The notes under the pieces: model-generated
The model's database searches: none
Seen by the model: only the letters and a program-made list of their open reading frames with translations
Told to the model about the DNA's origin: nothing
Shown: positions 26,924 through 34,743 of the stretch, one piece after another
Layout: each line of letters opens with the position of its first letter
Position numbering within the stretch: the first letter of the stretch is position 1
Program-made: the position numbers and the translations under genes
Assembly: GCF_021129215.1 (NCBI RefSeq)
Contig: NZ_JAJOLP010000001.1
Coordinates: 3,100,001 to 3,164,000, forward strand
DNA: 64,000 nt
Reading direction: 5' to 3'
Origin: Agromyces sp. S2-1-8
GTDB lineage: Bacteria; Actinomycetota; Actinomycetes; Actinomycetales; Microbacteriaceae

Positions 26924-26929
26924 AACGAT
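26924..26929 (+). promoter_or_regulatory. Leaderless-type -10 element before the LtrA-like gene
   Basis: AACGAT ends 6 nt before the ATG at 26936. The first base deviates from TAnnnT; the spacing equals that of the other leaderless candidates here. Confidence 0.35.
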
Positions 26930-26935
26930 AGGCGC

Positions 26936-28186
26936 ATGACGACGCCAGCGCACCCCCCGCTCGACCACCGCCTGCGCCGCATGGTCGGGCGCGACCCGTC
27001 GGAGCCGCATCGCGCCGCGACCCCGCTCGAGCTGCTCTTCGACCTCACCTTCGTCGTCGCGTTCAGCCAGGCCGGCACCCAGGCCGCGCACCTGCTCGAG
27101 CTCGGGCACTTCTCCTCGGCGATCATCGCGTTCTCGCTCGCGGTCTTCGCGATCTGCTGGGCGTGGATCAACTACACATGGCTCGCGAGCGCGTACGACA
27201 ACGACGACGCCTACGTGCGCGTCGCCACCATGGTGCAGATGGTCGGCGTGCTCGTGATGGCGCTCGGCATGCCCGAGTTCTTCCACTCGATCGAGGGCGG
27301 AGAGCACGTCGACAACGGCGTCATCATCGCGGGGTACGTCATCATGCGCCTCGCGACGATCGCCCTGTGGCTGCGCATCGCCCGGCACGACCCGTCCTCC
27401 AGGCGCACGGCGCTGCGCTACGCGGGCTATCTCGCGATCGTGCAGGCGGCGTGGATCGTGCTCATCGTCGTGAACCTGCCCTTCGCGCTCACGCTGTGGA
27501 TCTGGCTGCTGCTCGGCATCTGCGAGATGGCGATCCCGCCGCTCGCCGAGCGCGGCGGCGGCTCGACGCCGTGGCATCCGCACCACATCGCCGAGCGCTA
27601 CGGGCTGCTCGTCATCATCACGCTCGGCGAGGTCGTGCTCGGCACGATCCTCGCGATCTCTGCGGCCGTCGAGGCGGAGGGATGGTCGCTCGACGCGGGC
27701 CTCGTCGCGTTCGGCGGCACCCTGCTCGCGTTCGGCCTGTGGTGGACCTACTTCACGATGCCCTCCGGCAAGCTGCTCGCCCGGTTCCGTCGCCGCTCGT
27801 ACGTGTGGGGCTACGGGCACATGATCGTGTTCGGGGCGCTCGCGGCGACGGGCGCGGGACTGCACGTCGCGGCGAACGAGATCGCCGGCTATGCGCCGAT
27901 CGACGACGTCGCGGCACTCGGCACCGTCGTCGTGCCGGTCGCGATCTTCCTCACGGCGCTGTTCACGCTCTACAGCTTCCTGATGGGTCGGTTCGACCCC
28001 TTCCACATCGGGCTCTTCCTGGGCAGCATCGTCGTGCTCGCACTCGCGCTCGTCGCCGTCGCGGCCGGCGCGAGCCTGCCCGTCGGCATCGTCATCGCCG
28101 CGTGCGCGCCGATCGTCGTCGTGGTCGGCTACGAGACCGTCGGCCACCGCCACCAGCGCGCGGCGCTCGAGGAGATCCTGCGCTGA
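26936..28186 (+). CDS. Low-temperature-requirement A (LtrA) family membrane protein
   Basis: A 416-residue integral membrane protein with about twelve hydrophobic segments. The N-terminal signature ATPLELLFDLTFVVAFSQAG, the central ERYGLLVIITLGEVVLGTI and GTLLAFGLWWTYF are the conserved blocks of bacterial LtrA proteins. The family was named from a Listeria cold-growth mutant; its molecular role is unknown. Start ATG at 26936 lacks a ribosome-binding site, in line with leaderless initiation. It is monocistronic and converges on the SHOCT gene through a shared hairpin. Confidence 0.88.
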   Translation: MTTPAHPPLDHRLRRMVGRDPSEPHRAATPLELLFDLTFVVAFSQAGTQAAHLLELGHFSSAIIAFSLAVFAICWAWINYTWLASAYDNDDAYVRVATMVQMVGVLVMALGMPEFFHSIEGGEHVDNGVIIAGYVIMRLATIALWLRIARHDPSSRRTALRYAGYLAIVQAAWIVLIVVNLPFALTLWIWLLLGICEMAIPPLAERGGGSTPWHPHHIAERYGLLVIITLGEVVLGTILAISAAVEAEGWSLDAGLVAFGGTLLAFGLWWTYFTMPSGKLLARFRRRSYVWGYGHMIVFGALAATGAGLHVAANEIAGYAPIDDVAALGTVVVPVAIFLTALFTLYSFLMGRFDPFHIGLFLGSIVVLALALVAVAAGASLPVGIVIAACAPIVVVVGYETVGHRHQRAALEEILR

Positions 28187-28197
28187 GGCCGCACGGC

Positions 28198-28236
28198 GAC
28201 GCGGATGCCGCGGCACTCGGCCGCGGCATCCGCGTC
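28198..28236. terminator. Bidirectional terminator between ltrA-like and SHOCT genes
   Basis: A 16-bp perfect stem (28198-28213 with 28221-28236, core GCGGATGCCGCGG) and a 7-base loop occupy the 61-bp convergent gap, so both genes may end here. Confidence 0.7.
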
Positions 28237-28247
28237 GTCCTTCGGCG

Positions 28248-28553
28248 TCAGGCGTTCGGCCGGTTCGCGCGCAGCACCTCGAGGCGTGCGCGGTACTCGG
28301 TCTCGTCGATGTCGCCCTGCGCGAATCGCTCGGCCAACGTCTGCTCGGCCGTGCGGGCGCCGCGCGCCCACGGCGGCCCGTAGCCCGACGCCTGGGCCTC
28401 GGCCCAGTAGCGGCGGCGATTGCGGCTCACGAGGAAGACGATGAGCCCGATGACGAGGATCCAGAAGATCGGGATGAGGAAGAAGACCCACCCGAACCCG
28501 GCGGCCCAGGGGCCGGCGTGGGTGGCCGCGGTGGCGGCGAGGGTCGTGAACAT
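28248..28553 (-). CDS. Small membrane protein with C-terminal SHOCT domain
   Basis: A 101-residue protein: a hydrophobic segment FFLIPIFWILVIGLIVFLV (about residues 24-42), a basic/aromatic stretch RNRRRYW, and a C-terminal SHOCT motif TLAERFAQGDIDETEYRARLEVLR. SHOCT is a short oligomerisation domain with no enzymatic role. The ATG at 28553 has GGGAG upstream. It sits next to a two-component system, and a palindrome resembling the one upstream of the kinase gene lies 101-116 bp upstream of its start, suggesting it is a target of that system. Confidence 0.85.
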   Translation of the reverse strand: MFTTLAATAATHAGPWAAGFGWVFFLIPIFWILVIGLIVFLVSRNRRRYWAEAQASGYGPPWARGARTAEQTLAERFAQGDIDETEYRARLEVLRANRPNA

Positions 28554-28653
28554 GAGGTGCTCCCGGTTGATTCGTGCGGTCGCGTCTCGACCGTCGATTC
28601 GAGTCTCGCGACCACGGGGCCGCGGCGAATCCGCCCGGCGGAGGCACTTCGAC

Positions 28654-28669
28654 TGCTCCCCCGGGAGCA
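28654..28669. promoter_or_regulatory. Palindrome upstream of the SHOCT gene (candidate response-regulator site)
   Basis: TGCTCCC and GGGAGCA flank two cytosines. The CTCCC-N2-GGGAG core matches the palindrome upstream of the sensor kinase gene at 30,649. Both sites lie at plausible upstream activating positions. Confidence 0.4.
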
Positions 28670-28700
28670 TCCGCGCCGCCGCGGGGTACGACCCGCCGCC

Positions 28701-28721
28701 GCCGGGCCGGAGCGGCCCGGC
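28701..28721 (-). terminator. Hairpin at the end of the two-component operon
   Basis: A 9-bp GC stem (28701-28709 with 28713-28721) and a GAG loop abut the response-regulator stop codon (28721-28723). Probable terminator for the minus-strand operon. Confidence 0.5.
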
Positions 28722-29386
28722 TACTCCTGCCAGCCGGGCGCGACGAGGCCCGATTCGTACGCGACGACCACGAGCTGCACCCGGTCGCGAGCGTGCAGCT
28801 TCTGCATGATGCGCGACACGTGGGTCTTCGCGGTCAGCGGGCTCAGCACGAGCCGCTCGGCGATCTCGTCGTTCGTGAGCCCCTGGCCGACGAGGCGCAG
28901 CACCTCGCGCTCGCGCTCGGTGAGCACCGAGAGGGATGCCTCGTCGGCATCGCGCAGGCCGGTCGCGAAGCGCGCGAGGAGCCGCTTGGTCACGCCCGGC
29001 GAGAGCAGCGCCTCCCCGCTTGCGACCACCCGAACCGCACGGATGAGGTCGACCGGCTCGGTGTCCTTCACGAGGAAGCCGCTCGCCCCCGCTCGTACGG
29101 CCCGCGCGACGTACTCGTCGAGCTCGAACGTCGTCACGATCACGACGTGCACTCCTGCGAGGGCGGGGTCCGCGGCGATCTGCTCGGTGGCCCACAGCCC
29201 GTCGCCGCCCGGCATCCTGATGTCCATGAGCACGACGTCGACGGGTTCGCGGCGCACGAGGCCGAGGAGCTCCTCGCCGGTCGACGCCTCGCCGACGACG
29301 TCGAGGTCGGGCTCCGCGTCGAGCAGCGCGCGGAAGCCGGCGCGCACGAGCACCTGGTCGTCGGCGAGTGCGACGCGGATCGTCAT
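28721..29386 (-). CDS. NarL/LuxR-type response regulator
   Basis: A 221-residue two-domain regulator. The receiver domain has acidic pocket ADDQ, phospho-acceptor Asp55 in VVLMDIRMPGGDG, a Thr switch (VTTFELDEYV) and Lys (GFLVKDTEP). The C-terminal HTH reads LTEREREVLRLVGQGLTNDEIAERLVLSPLTAKTHVSRI, the LuxR signature. The ATG at 29386 overlaps the kinase stop (ATGA), so kinase and regulator are coupled. It should act as an activator on phosphorylation; shared palindromes upstream of its own operon and the SHOCT gene are candidate sites. Confidence 0.93.
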   Translation of the reverse strand: MTIRVALADDQVLVRAGFRALLDAEPDLDVVGEASTGEELLGLVRREPVDVVLMDIRMPGGDGLWATEQIAADPALAGVHVVIVTTFELDEYVARAVRAGASGFLVKDTEPVDLIRAVRVVASGEALLSPGVTKRLLARFATGLRDADEASLSVLTEREREVLRLVGQGLTNDEIAERLVLSPLTAKTHVSRIMQKLHARDRVQLVVVAYESGLVAPGWQE

Positions 29387-30591
29387 GCGGTGCCTCCCCA
29401 GGGCAGTTCGGCACGCACCCGCGTGCCGCCGAGCGGACCGCGACCGAGTTCGACGGTGCCGCCGAGGAGTGCGGCGCGTTCGCGCATGCCGAGGATGCCG
29501 CGGCCTTCGCCGGCCTCGTCCGCGGCGGCGCCGAGTCCGCTCCCGTCGTCGTCGACCGTCACGACGAGCAGGTCGTCCGCCCGCTCGAGCACGACGTCCG
29601 CGTGGCGTGCGCCCGCGTGCCGCACGACGTTCGTGAGCGCCTCCTGCACGATGCGGTAGGCGGCGAACTGCACGGCCCGCCCCGGCGGCGCGTCGAGCCG
29701 GTCGTCGAGCGCGACCGAGAATCCGGGCGACGCGAGCCCGCGCACGAGGCGCGGGAGCTCGGCCAGCTCGGCCTGAGGCACGAGGGGCGCCCCGCCGTCG
29801 CCGTCGCGGATGACGCCGAGCACGCTCCGCACCTCGTCGAGCGCGGTCTTCGACGTCTCCTTGATGTTCGCGAGCGCGGTGCGAGCCTGCTCGGCATCGC
29901 GGTCCATGAGGTGCAGTCCCACGCTCGCCTGCACGTTGATCTGCGAGAGGGCGTGCCCGATCACGTCGTGCAGCTCGCGGGCGATGCGCACCCGTTCCCG
30001 CTCCTCGGCGGTGCGCCGGCGGTTCGCCGCCTCGGCGCGCATGGCGGCGAAGCGTGCCCGGCGGGCCCGGGCGAACCAGCCGATGCCGAAGCACGCCGCG
30101 AGCGCGAGCGTCGTGATCGCGATCCGCGCCGGATGCCACGACACGCCGAGCACGGGGCCGAGTGCGATCGCCGCGGCCCAGCCCGTGACGACCGAGGCCG
30201 CGGCCCAGACGACGGCGCCGCGCGCGACGCCGAGCACGATGGCGAACGCGAGGGCCGCGTAGGGCGGCCCTGCATCGGGGGTCAGCAGCACGTCGGCGAG
30301 CGCCGCGAGCGTCACGACGGCGACCGTCGGACCCGGGAACCGCCGCGAGGCGAGCAGGGCGAACGGCCCGATGACGGCGAGGGCGATCTGCAGCGCGGCC
30401 GTGCCCGCGTCGAGCCGGAGCCAGAACGCGATGCCGATCGCCGCGGGCAGCTGCACGAGCAGGCTGACGACGACGGGTGCCCAGAGCACGAACCCGGCCG
30501 GCGGCCGGCGCTCGCCGCCCGCCCACGGCGGCCCGCCCGCCCACGGCGGACGGCCGTTCCAGGTCTCGACGGGGCTGCGTGGATCGGGCAC
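29383..30591 (-). CDS. NarL-type sensor histidine kinase
   Basis: A 402-residue membrane kinase: a Pro/Gly-rich N-terminus (PPWAGGPPWAGG), about five or six hydrophobic helices (residues about 35-175), the dimerisation/phospho-acceptor helix RIARELHDVIGHALSQINVQ with the phosphorylated His in ELHD, and an ATPase domain with DDGSGLG and GRGILGMRERAALLGG. No extracellular sensor domain is visible, so it may sense within the membrane. The GTG at 30591 is chosen because TACGAT ends exactly 6 nt upstream; an ATG at 30645 with a GGGAG site is the alternative. It is coupled to the response regulator. Confidence 0.9.
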   Translation of the reverse strand: MPDPRSPVETWNGRPPWAGGPPWAGGERRPPAGFVLWAPVVVSLLVQLPAAIGIAFWLRLDAGTAALQIALAVIGPFALLASRRFPGPTVAVVTLAALADVLLTPDAGPPYAALAFAIVLGVARGAVVWAAASVVTGWAAAIALGPVLGVSWHPARIAITTLALAACFGIGWFARARRARFAAMRAEAANRRRTAEERERVRIARELHDVIGHALSQINVQASVGLHLMDRDAEQARTALANIKETSKTALDEVRSVLGVIRDGDGGAPLVPQAELAELPRLVRGLASPGFSVALDDRLDAPPGRAVQFAAYRIVQEALTNVVRHAGARHADVVLERADDLLVVTVDDDGSGLGAAADEAGEGRGILGMRERAALLGGTVELGRGPLGGTRVRAELPWGGTA

Positions 30592-30597
30592 GGCCCG

Positions 30598-30603
30598 ATC
30601 GTA
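30598..30603 (-). promoter_or_regulatory. Leaderless -10 element of the sensor kinase operon
   Basis: TACGAT on the minus strand, then 6 nt, then GTG at 30591. The palindrome at 30,649-30,666 lies about 58-75 bp upstream of the implied start site, just beyond where a -35 contact would be. Confidence 0.5.
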
Positions 30604-30648
30604 TCGCCGGCCCGGCCGGGCGGCGTCTGCCCGGCGGCGGCTCATCGG

Positions 30649-30666
30649 GTACTCCCGCGGGAGTAC
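30649..30666. promoter_or_regulatory. 18-bp perfect palindrome upstream of the sensor kinase operon
   Basis: GTACTCCC and GGGAGTAC flank a GC centre. Its position upstream of the predicted promoter fits an activator site for autoregulation by the response regulator. If transcription starts further upstream it could instead be an RNA hairpin covering the GGGAG of the alternative ATG start. Confidence 0.5.
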
Positions 30667-30694
30667 GCGCCGGCCCGCTCGACGCGCGCGGGCA

Positions 30695-32020
30695 TCAGAA
30701 GAGCGAGACCGGCTTCACGATGTCGGCGTAGATGAGCAGCGCGCTCATCGCGCCGAACACGACGACGACCGCGAGTGTCACGGGCATGAGCTTGGCGAGG
30801 TCGACGGGCCCGGGATCCGGTCGGTGGAACAGCTTCGCGAAGCCCCGCCTGATGCCCTCCCAGAGCGCCCCGGCGATGTGCCCGCCGTCGAGCGGGAGCA
30901 GCGGGATCATGTTGAACACGAAGAGCATGACGTTCAGCGCGGCGAGGATGCCGACCATCCAGGCCGCCTTGTCGACGACGGCGACGTCGTCGAGCGCGGC
31001 GACCTCGCCGGCGACTCGGCCGACGCCGACGACCGACATCGGCCCGTTCGGGTCGCGCTCCTCGGGGCCGAACGCCGCCTGTGCGACGTCGACCATGCGC
31101 TGCGGCAGGTTGAAGATGACTCCGGCGACGGCGTTCATCTGGTCGCCGACGGCCGGCAGCACGGCCGTGATCGGCTGCTGCACCGTCTCGGATGCCGCGC
31201 CGATGCCGACGAACCCGACGTCGACCGTGACCGGCGCGCCCGAGGCGTCCTTCACGACCTGGCCGTTCTCGCCGATCGCGTACTGGGTGCTGAGCATGGG
31301 CGTGACGGTGAGCGCGACCTCGGCGCCGTCGCGCTCGACGACGAGCGCGACCGGGTCGCCGGGGTGCTCGCGGATGATCGCGGTCGACTCCGACCACGAG
31401 TCGATCGGCTCGCCGGCGACGGAGACGATGCGGTCGCCGGGCTCGATGCCGGCAGCGGCGCCCGGCGCCTTCGGATCACCGGGCTCGCAGGTCTGGCGCT
31501 CGCTCGTCGCGGGCAGTGCGCACTCCGAGACGGTGCCGACCGTCGTCGAGGCCTGCGTCACGCCGAAGCCCATGAGCAGCACGCCGAACAGCACGGTCGC
31601 GAGCACGAGGTTCATGAACGGGCCGCCGAACATCACGACGATGCGCTTCCACACCGGGAGCCGGTAGAACGCCCGATCCTCGTCGCCCGGCGTGATCGAC
31701 TCCGCGCTCGAGTCGCGCGCGTCCTGCACGAGCCCGCGGAAGAAGCCCGTCGAGTCGGCCTTCACCTCGCCCTTCCTGCCGGGCGGGAACATGCCGATCA
31801 TCGAGATGTAGCCGCCGAGCGGGATGGCCTTCACGCCGTACTCGGTCTCGCCCTTGCGTCGGGACCACACCGTCGGCCCGAAGCCGATCATGTACTGGGT
31901 CACCTTGACCCCGAAGAGCTTCGCGGGCACCAGGTGCCCGATCTCGTGCAGGCCGATCGACACGGCGAGGCCGACGACGATGATGGCGACGCCGATGACG
32001 AACGCGAGCACGGAATCCAC
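30695..32020 (-). CDS. rseP: Site-2 intramembrane zinc protease (M50, RseP/Rip type)
   Basis: A 441-residue membrane metalloprotease that cleaves membrane-embedded substrates such as anti-sigma factors. Helix 1 holds the zinc site HEIGH (His25, Glu26, His29); the C-terminal part has the third-ligand motif NMIPLLPLDGGHIAGAL. Between them lies a PDZ domain with GIEPGDRIVSVAGEPIDSW. The GTG at 32020 lies 7 nt after TACGCT. It is next to dxr, as in many actinobacteria; the usual third member, ispG, is displaced by about 14 kb. Confidence 0.95.
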   Translation of the reverse strand: MDSVLAFVIGVAIIVVGLAVSIGLHEIGHLVPAKLFGVKVTQYMIGFGPTVWSRRKGETEYGVKAIPLGGYISMIGMFPPGRKGEVKADSTGFFRGLVQDARDSSAESITPGDEDRAFYRLPVWKRIVVMFGGPFMNLVLATVLFGVLLMGFGVTQASTTVGTVSECALPATSERQTCEPGDPKAPGAAAGIEPGDRIVSVAGEPIDSWSESTAIIREHPGDPVALVVERDGAEVALTVTPMLSTQYAIGENGQVVKDASGAPVTVDVGFVGIGAASETVQQPITAVLPAVGDQMNAVAGVIFNLPQRMVDVAQAAFGPEERDPNGPMSVVGVGRVAGEVAALDDVAVVDKAAWMVGILAALNVMLFVFNMIPLLPLDGGHIAGALWEGIRRGFAKLFHRPDPGPVDLAKLMPVTLAVVVVFGAMSALLIYADIVKPVSLF

Positions 32021-32027
32021 GGTCGAC

Positions 32028-32033
32028 AGCGTA
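32028..32033 (-). promoter_or_regulatory. Leaderless-type -10 element of rseP
   Basis: TACGCT on the minus strand (32033-32028), then 7 nt, then the GTG start at 32020. It suggests rseP has its own start site separate from dxr. Confidence 0.5.
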
Positions 32034-32065
32034 CTGCGGGCGGCTCGGAGCGCGCTGGGCGAGCG

Positions 32066-33157
32066 CTATCGATCCGCTGAGCGGGCGATCCGCGCGTCGG
32101 CGGCGCGCCGGGCCGCCGACTCGGCGGCCGCGAGCGACGCCAGGGTCACCGGGCCGGACGCCTCGTGGTGCTCGACCACGTCGCGCACGGTGTCGACGAT
32201 GTCGAGGAAGCCGATGCGGCCCGCGTGGAACGCCGCGACCGCCTGCTCGTTCGCCGCGTTGAAGACGGCCGGATACTCGCCGCCGGCGCGACCGACCTGC
32301 TTGGCCAGTCGGATCGCGGGGAACGCCTCCTCGTCGAGGGGCTCGAACGTCCAGGCCTGCGCCTGCGTCCAGTCGATCGGGCGGCCCGCGGCGGCGACGC
32401 GGTTCGGCCAGTCGAGGCCGAGCGAGATCGGGAGGCGCATGTCGGGCGGCGAGGCCTGCGCGATCGTCGAGCCGTCGACGAACTCGACCATCGAGTGGAT
32501 CATCGACTGCGGGTGCACCACGACGTCGATGCGGTCGTAGTCGACGTCGAACAGCAGGTGCGCCTCGATGACCTCGAGGCCCTTGTTCACGAGGGTCGCC
32601 GAGTTCGTCGTGATCACGAGGCCCATGTCCCAGGTGGGGTGCGCGAGCGCCTGCGCCGGCGTGACGCCGGCGAGGTCCTCGCGGCGGCGGCCGCGGAACG
32701 GGCCGCCCGACGCCGTGAGCACGAGCCGGCGCACCTCGTCGTCGGTGCCCGAGCGCAGCGCCTGCGCGATCGCCGAGTGCTCGGAGTCGACCGGAACGAT
32801 CTGCCCCGGCTTCGCGAGCCGGGTGACGAGGTCGCCGCCGACGATGAGCGACTCCTTGTTGGCGAGGGCGAGTGTGGCGCCGCGTTCGAGCGCGGCGAGG
32901 GTCGGTCCGAGGCCGACGGACCCGGTGATGCCGTTGAGCACGACGTCGGCGTCGACGTCGCGCACGAGCTGCACGGCCTCGTCGATGCCGACGGCGGTGT
33001 GCTCGACCCCGAACTCCGCGGCCTGTTCGGCGAGGAGCGCCCGGTTCGAGCCGACGCCGAGGCCGACGAGTTCGAACCGGCGCGGGTTCGCCCTGATGAC
33101 GTCGAGGGCTTGGACGCCGATGGAACCCGAGGACCCGAGGATGATGACGCTGCGCAC
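32066..33157 (-). CDS. dxr: 1-deoxy-D-xylulose 5-phosphate reductoisomerase
   Basis: Second enzyme of the MEP isoprenoid pathway, converting DXP to MEP with NADPH. The 363-residue product has the NADP-binding [16 protein letters not shown], the substrate/metal motifs [11 protein letters not shown] and [13 protein letters not shown], and [11 protein letters not shown]. The GTG at 33157 is preferred over GTG at 33163 because TAGGCT ends exactly 6 nt before it. It precedes rseP by 45 bp. ispG of the same pathway is also in this window. Confidence 0.96.
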   Translation of the reverse strand: MRSVIILGSSGSIGVQALDVIRANPRRFELVGLGVGSNRALLAEQAAEFGVEHTAVGIDEAVQLVRDVDADVVLNGITGSVGLGPTLAALERGATLALANKESLIVGGDLVTRLAKPGQIVPVDSEHSAIAQALRSGTDDEVRRLVLTASGGPFRGRRREDLAGVTPAQALAHPTWDMGLVITTNSATLVNKGLEVIEAHLLFDVDYDRIDVVVHPQSMIHSMVEFVDGSTIAQASPPDMRLPISLGLDWPNRVAAAGRPIDWTQAQAWTFEPLDEEAFPAIRLAKQVGRAGGEYPAVFNAANEQAVAAFHAGRIGFLDIVDTVRDVVEHHEASGPVTLASLAAAESAARRAADARIARSADR

Positions 33158-33163
33158 GAGCAC

Positions 33164-33169
33164 AGCCTA
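33164..33169 (-). promoter_or_regulatory. Leaderless -10 element of dxr
   Basis: TAGGCT on the minus strand, then 6 nt (GTGCTC), then GTG at 33157. This geometry decides between two in-frame GTG starts. Confidence 0.55.
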
Positions 33170-33226
33170 CGGCGCGCCGGCCTCGCGGGACCTGCGCCGT
33201 CGACGACGGTGACCGACGGCCGGCCG

Positions 33227-33865
33227 TCACACGAGTACGGCGACCGACGCGACCACCGGCTCGGGGACGGGCAGGTCGTGGAATCGGACGCCGCGCCAGC
33301 CCGGCCCGAACTCGGGCACCGTGCGCTCGATGCGACCGATTCCGCCGTCATCGCCCGGCATCGTGACCGCGAGCGTCGAGGGCTCGATGAAGCCGGTGTG
33401 CCCCATCGCGCGCAGCAGCGCCGACTTGCGCGCCCAGATGAGCGCCCGCGCCCGCGGCCGCTCGGCCGGGTCGAGCGCCGCGAGCGCGGCGCGCTCGCTC
33501 GCATGGAGGGCGGCCTCGTCGACCGATTCGCGCACGCTGTCGCCCGCGGGCTCGATGCCGACGCCGACCCTGCGACTCGTGGCGGCCGCGGCGACGACGA
33601 CCTCGCCGGCCACGCCCACGTCGACGAACCACGGCGCCCCGGTCGGCGTCGTCGGGTACCCGACCGAGGGCCGACCGTGCCGGTTGCCGCAGACCTCGCA
33701 CGCGTGCACGAGCTCGACGTCCTCGGACGGCACGCCCGATCCGTGCGCCACCAGCCGGCGCAGCACCGCATCGGCGGCCGGCCCGCGGCGGCCCCGTGTG
33801 GCCACCAGCACGCGCGTGTCGCCGCCCGCGAGCTCGATGAGCTCGTCGTCGCCGATCGCTTCCAT
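33227..33865 (-). CDS. 4'-phosphopantetheinyl transferase-like protein with altered metal site
   Basis: A 212-residue protein with the Sfp-type layout: CEVCGNRHGRPSVGYP in the N-terminal half, RRVGVGIEPAGDS at residues about 99-110, and a WARKSALLRAMG helix at 144-155. In active Sfp enzymes these read G-[VI]-D-[VI]-E and W-x-x-K-E, and both Asp and the two Glu bind Mg2+. Here Gly103 replaces the Asp and Ser148 replaces the second Glu; only Glu105 remains. It may be inactive, or act with a different metal geometry. The ATG at 33865 lies 6 nt after GAGAAT. A 14-bp palindrome at the stop codon may end transcription. Confidence 0.75.
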   Translation of the reverse strand: MEAIGDDELIELAGGDTRVLVATRGRRGPAADAVLRRLVAHGSGVPSEDVELVHACEVCGNRHGRPSVGYPTTPTGAPWFVDVGVAGEVVVAAAATSRRVGVGIEPAGDSVRESVDEAALHASERAALAALDPAERPRARALIWARKSALLRAMGHTGFIEPSTLAVTMPGDDGGIGRIERTVPEFGPGWRGVRFHDLPVPEPVVASVAVLV

Positions 33866-33938
33866 GCCCCGATTCTCCCGCATGTGCGGCTTTCCGCACC
33901 GCCGGGGCAATATGCCGTCGGTCGCATATCGCGGCTCG

Positions 33939-33944
33939 TATGGT
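33939..33944 (+). promoter_or_regulatory. Leaderless -10 element of the PlsC-like gene
   Basis: TATGGT at 33939-33944, then 6 nt, then GTG at 33951. An ATG one codon upstream would not fit this spacing, so the GTG is preferred. Confidence 0.55.
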
Positions 33945-33950
33945 CGGATG

Positions 33951-34697
33951 GTGAGTGCTCCGTCGATCAAGCAGGTGCGACAGGGTCCGGTCTACCGCAT
34001 CTTCCGAGGCATCCTGAAACCGCTCGTGCGGCTCGTGTACCGCCCGAAGATCACGGGCGCCGAGCACGTGCCCGCCACCGGACCGGTGATCCTGGCCTCG
34101 AACCATCTGTCGTTCGTCGACAGCATCGTGATCCCGCTCGCATCGCCGCGACCCGTGCAGTTCCTCGCGAAGTCGACGTACTTCACCGGCACCGGGTTCT
34201 CGGGCTGGCTCTCGCGCACCTTCTTCGGCGCGATCGGCGCGGTGCCGGTCGAGCGCGGCGCCGGATCGCAGGCGCAGGAGGCGCTCGACGCGGGCCGCGG
34301 CATCCTCGAGGGCGGCAACGCCTTCGCCCTCTACCCCGAGGGCACGCGATCGCTCGACGGCCGCCTGTACCGCGGCCGCACGGGCGTCGCGTGGCTCGCG
34401 CTCATGACGGGCGCCACGGTGGTGCCCGTCGGGCTCATCGGCACGCAGGAGATCCAGCCGGTCGGCGCCAGGTTCCCCCGGGTGCGCCCCGTCACCGTGC
34501 GGTTCGGCGAACCCATCGACGTCTCCCGCCACGGCGCCGCCACGAGCGGGCGCGCCCGACGCGCGGCGACCGACGAGATCATGGCCGCGATCCACGCGCT
34601 CAGCGGCCAGGAGCTCGCGGGCGTCTACAACGAGGCCCCGCCGCAGGGCGCGCTGGCGAAGCTCGCCGACAAGGTCGTGCCGCGCGAGCGGATCTGA
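33951..34697 (+). CDS. plsC: 1-acyl-sn-glycerol-3-phosphate acyltransferase (PlsC family)
   Basis: Transfers an acyl chain to lysophosphatidic acid to form phosphatidic acid at the inner membrane. The 248-residue product has the NHxxxxD catalytic motif in ASNHLSFVDSIV, the glycerol-phosphate-binding FALYPEGTRSLDG and the late VVPVGLIGT strand. A hydrophobic/amphipathic N-terminal helix could anchor it. The start is set by the TATGGT promoter. It is followed 46 bp later by a lipoprotein gene with its own leaderless-type -10. Confidence 0.92.
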   Translation: MSAPSIKQVRQGPVYRIFRGILKPLVRLVYRPKITGAEHVPATGPVILASNHLSFVDSIVIPLASPRPVQFLAKSTYFTGTGFSGWLSRTFFGAIGAVPVERGAGSQAQEALDAGRGILEGGNAFALYPEGTRSLDGRLYRGRTGVAWLALMTGATVVPVGLIGTQEIQPVGARFPRVRPVTVRFGEPIDVSRHGAATSGRARRAATDEIMAAIHALSGQELAGVYNEAPPQGALAKLADKVVPRERI

Positions 34698-34730
34698 CGC
34701 GATTCCCAGCCCGGCCGCGCACGCACCCGG

Positions 34731-34736
34731 TATCGT
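34731..34736 (+). promoter_or_regulatory. Leaderless-type -10 element of the secreted lipoprotein gene
   Basis: TATCGT at 34731-34736, then 7 nt, then the GTG start at 34744. Confidence 0.5.
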
Positions 34737-34743
34737 CGCTCCG

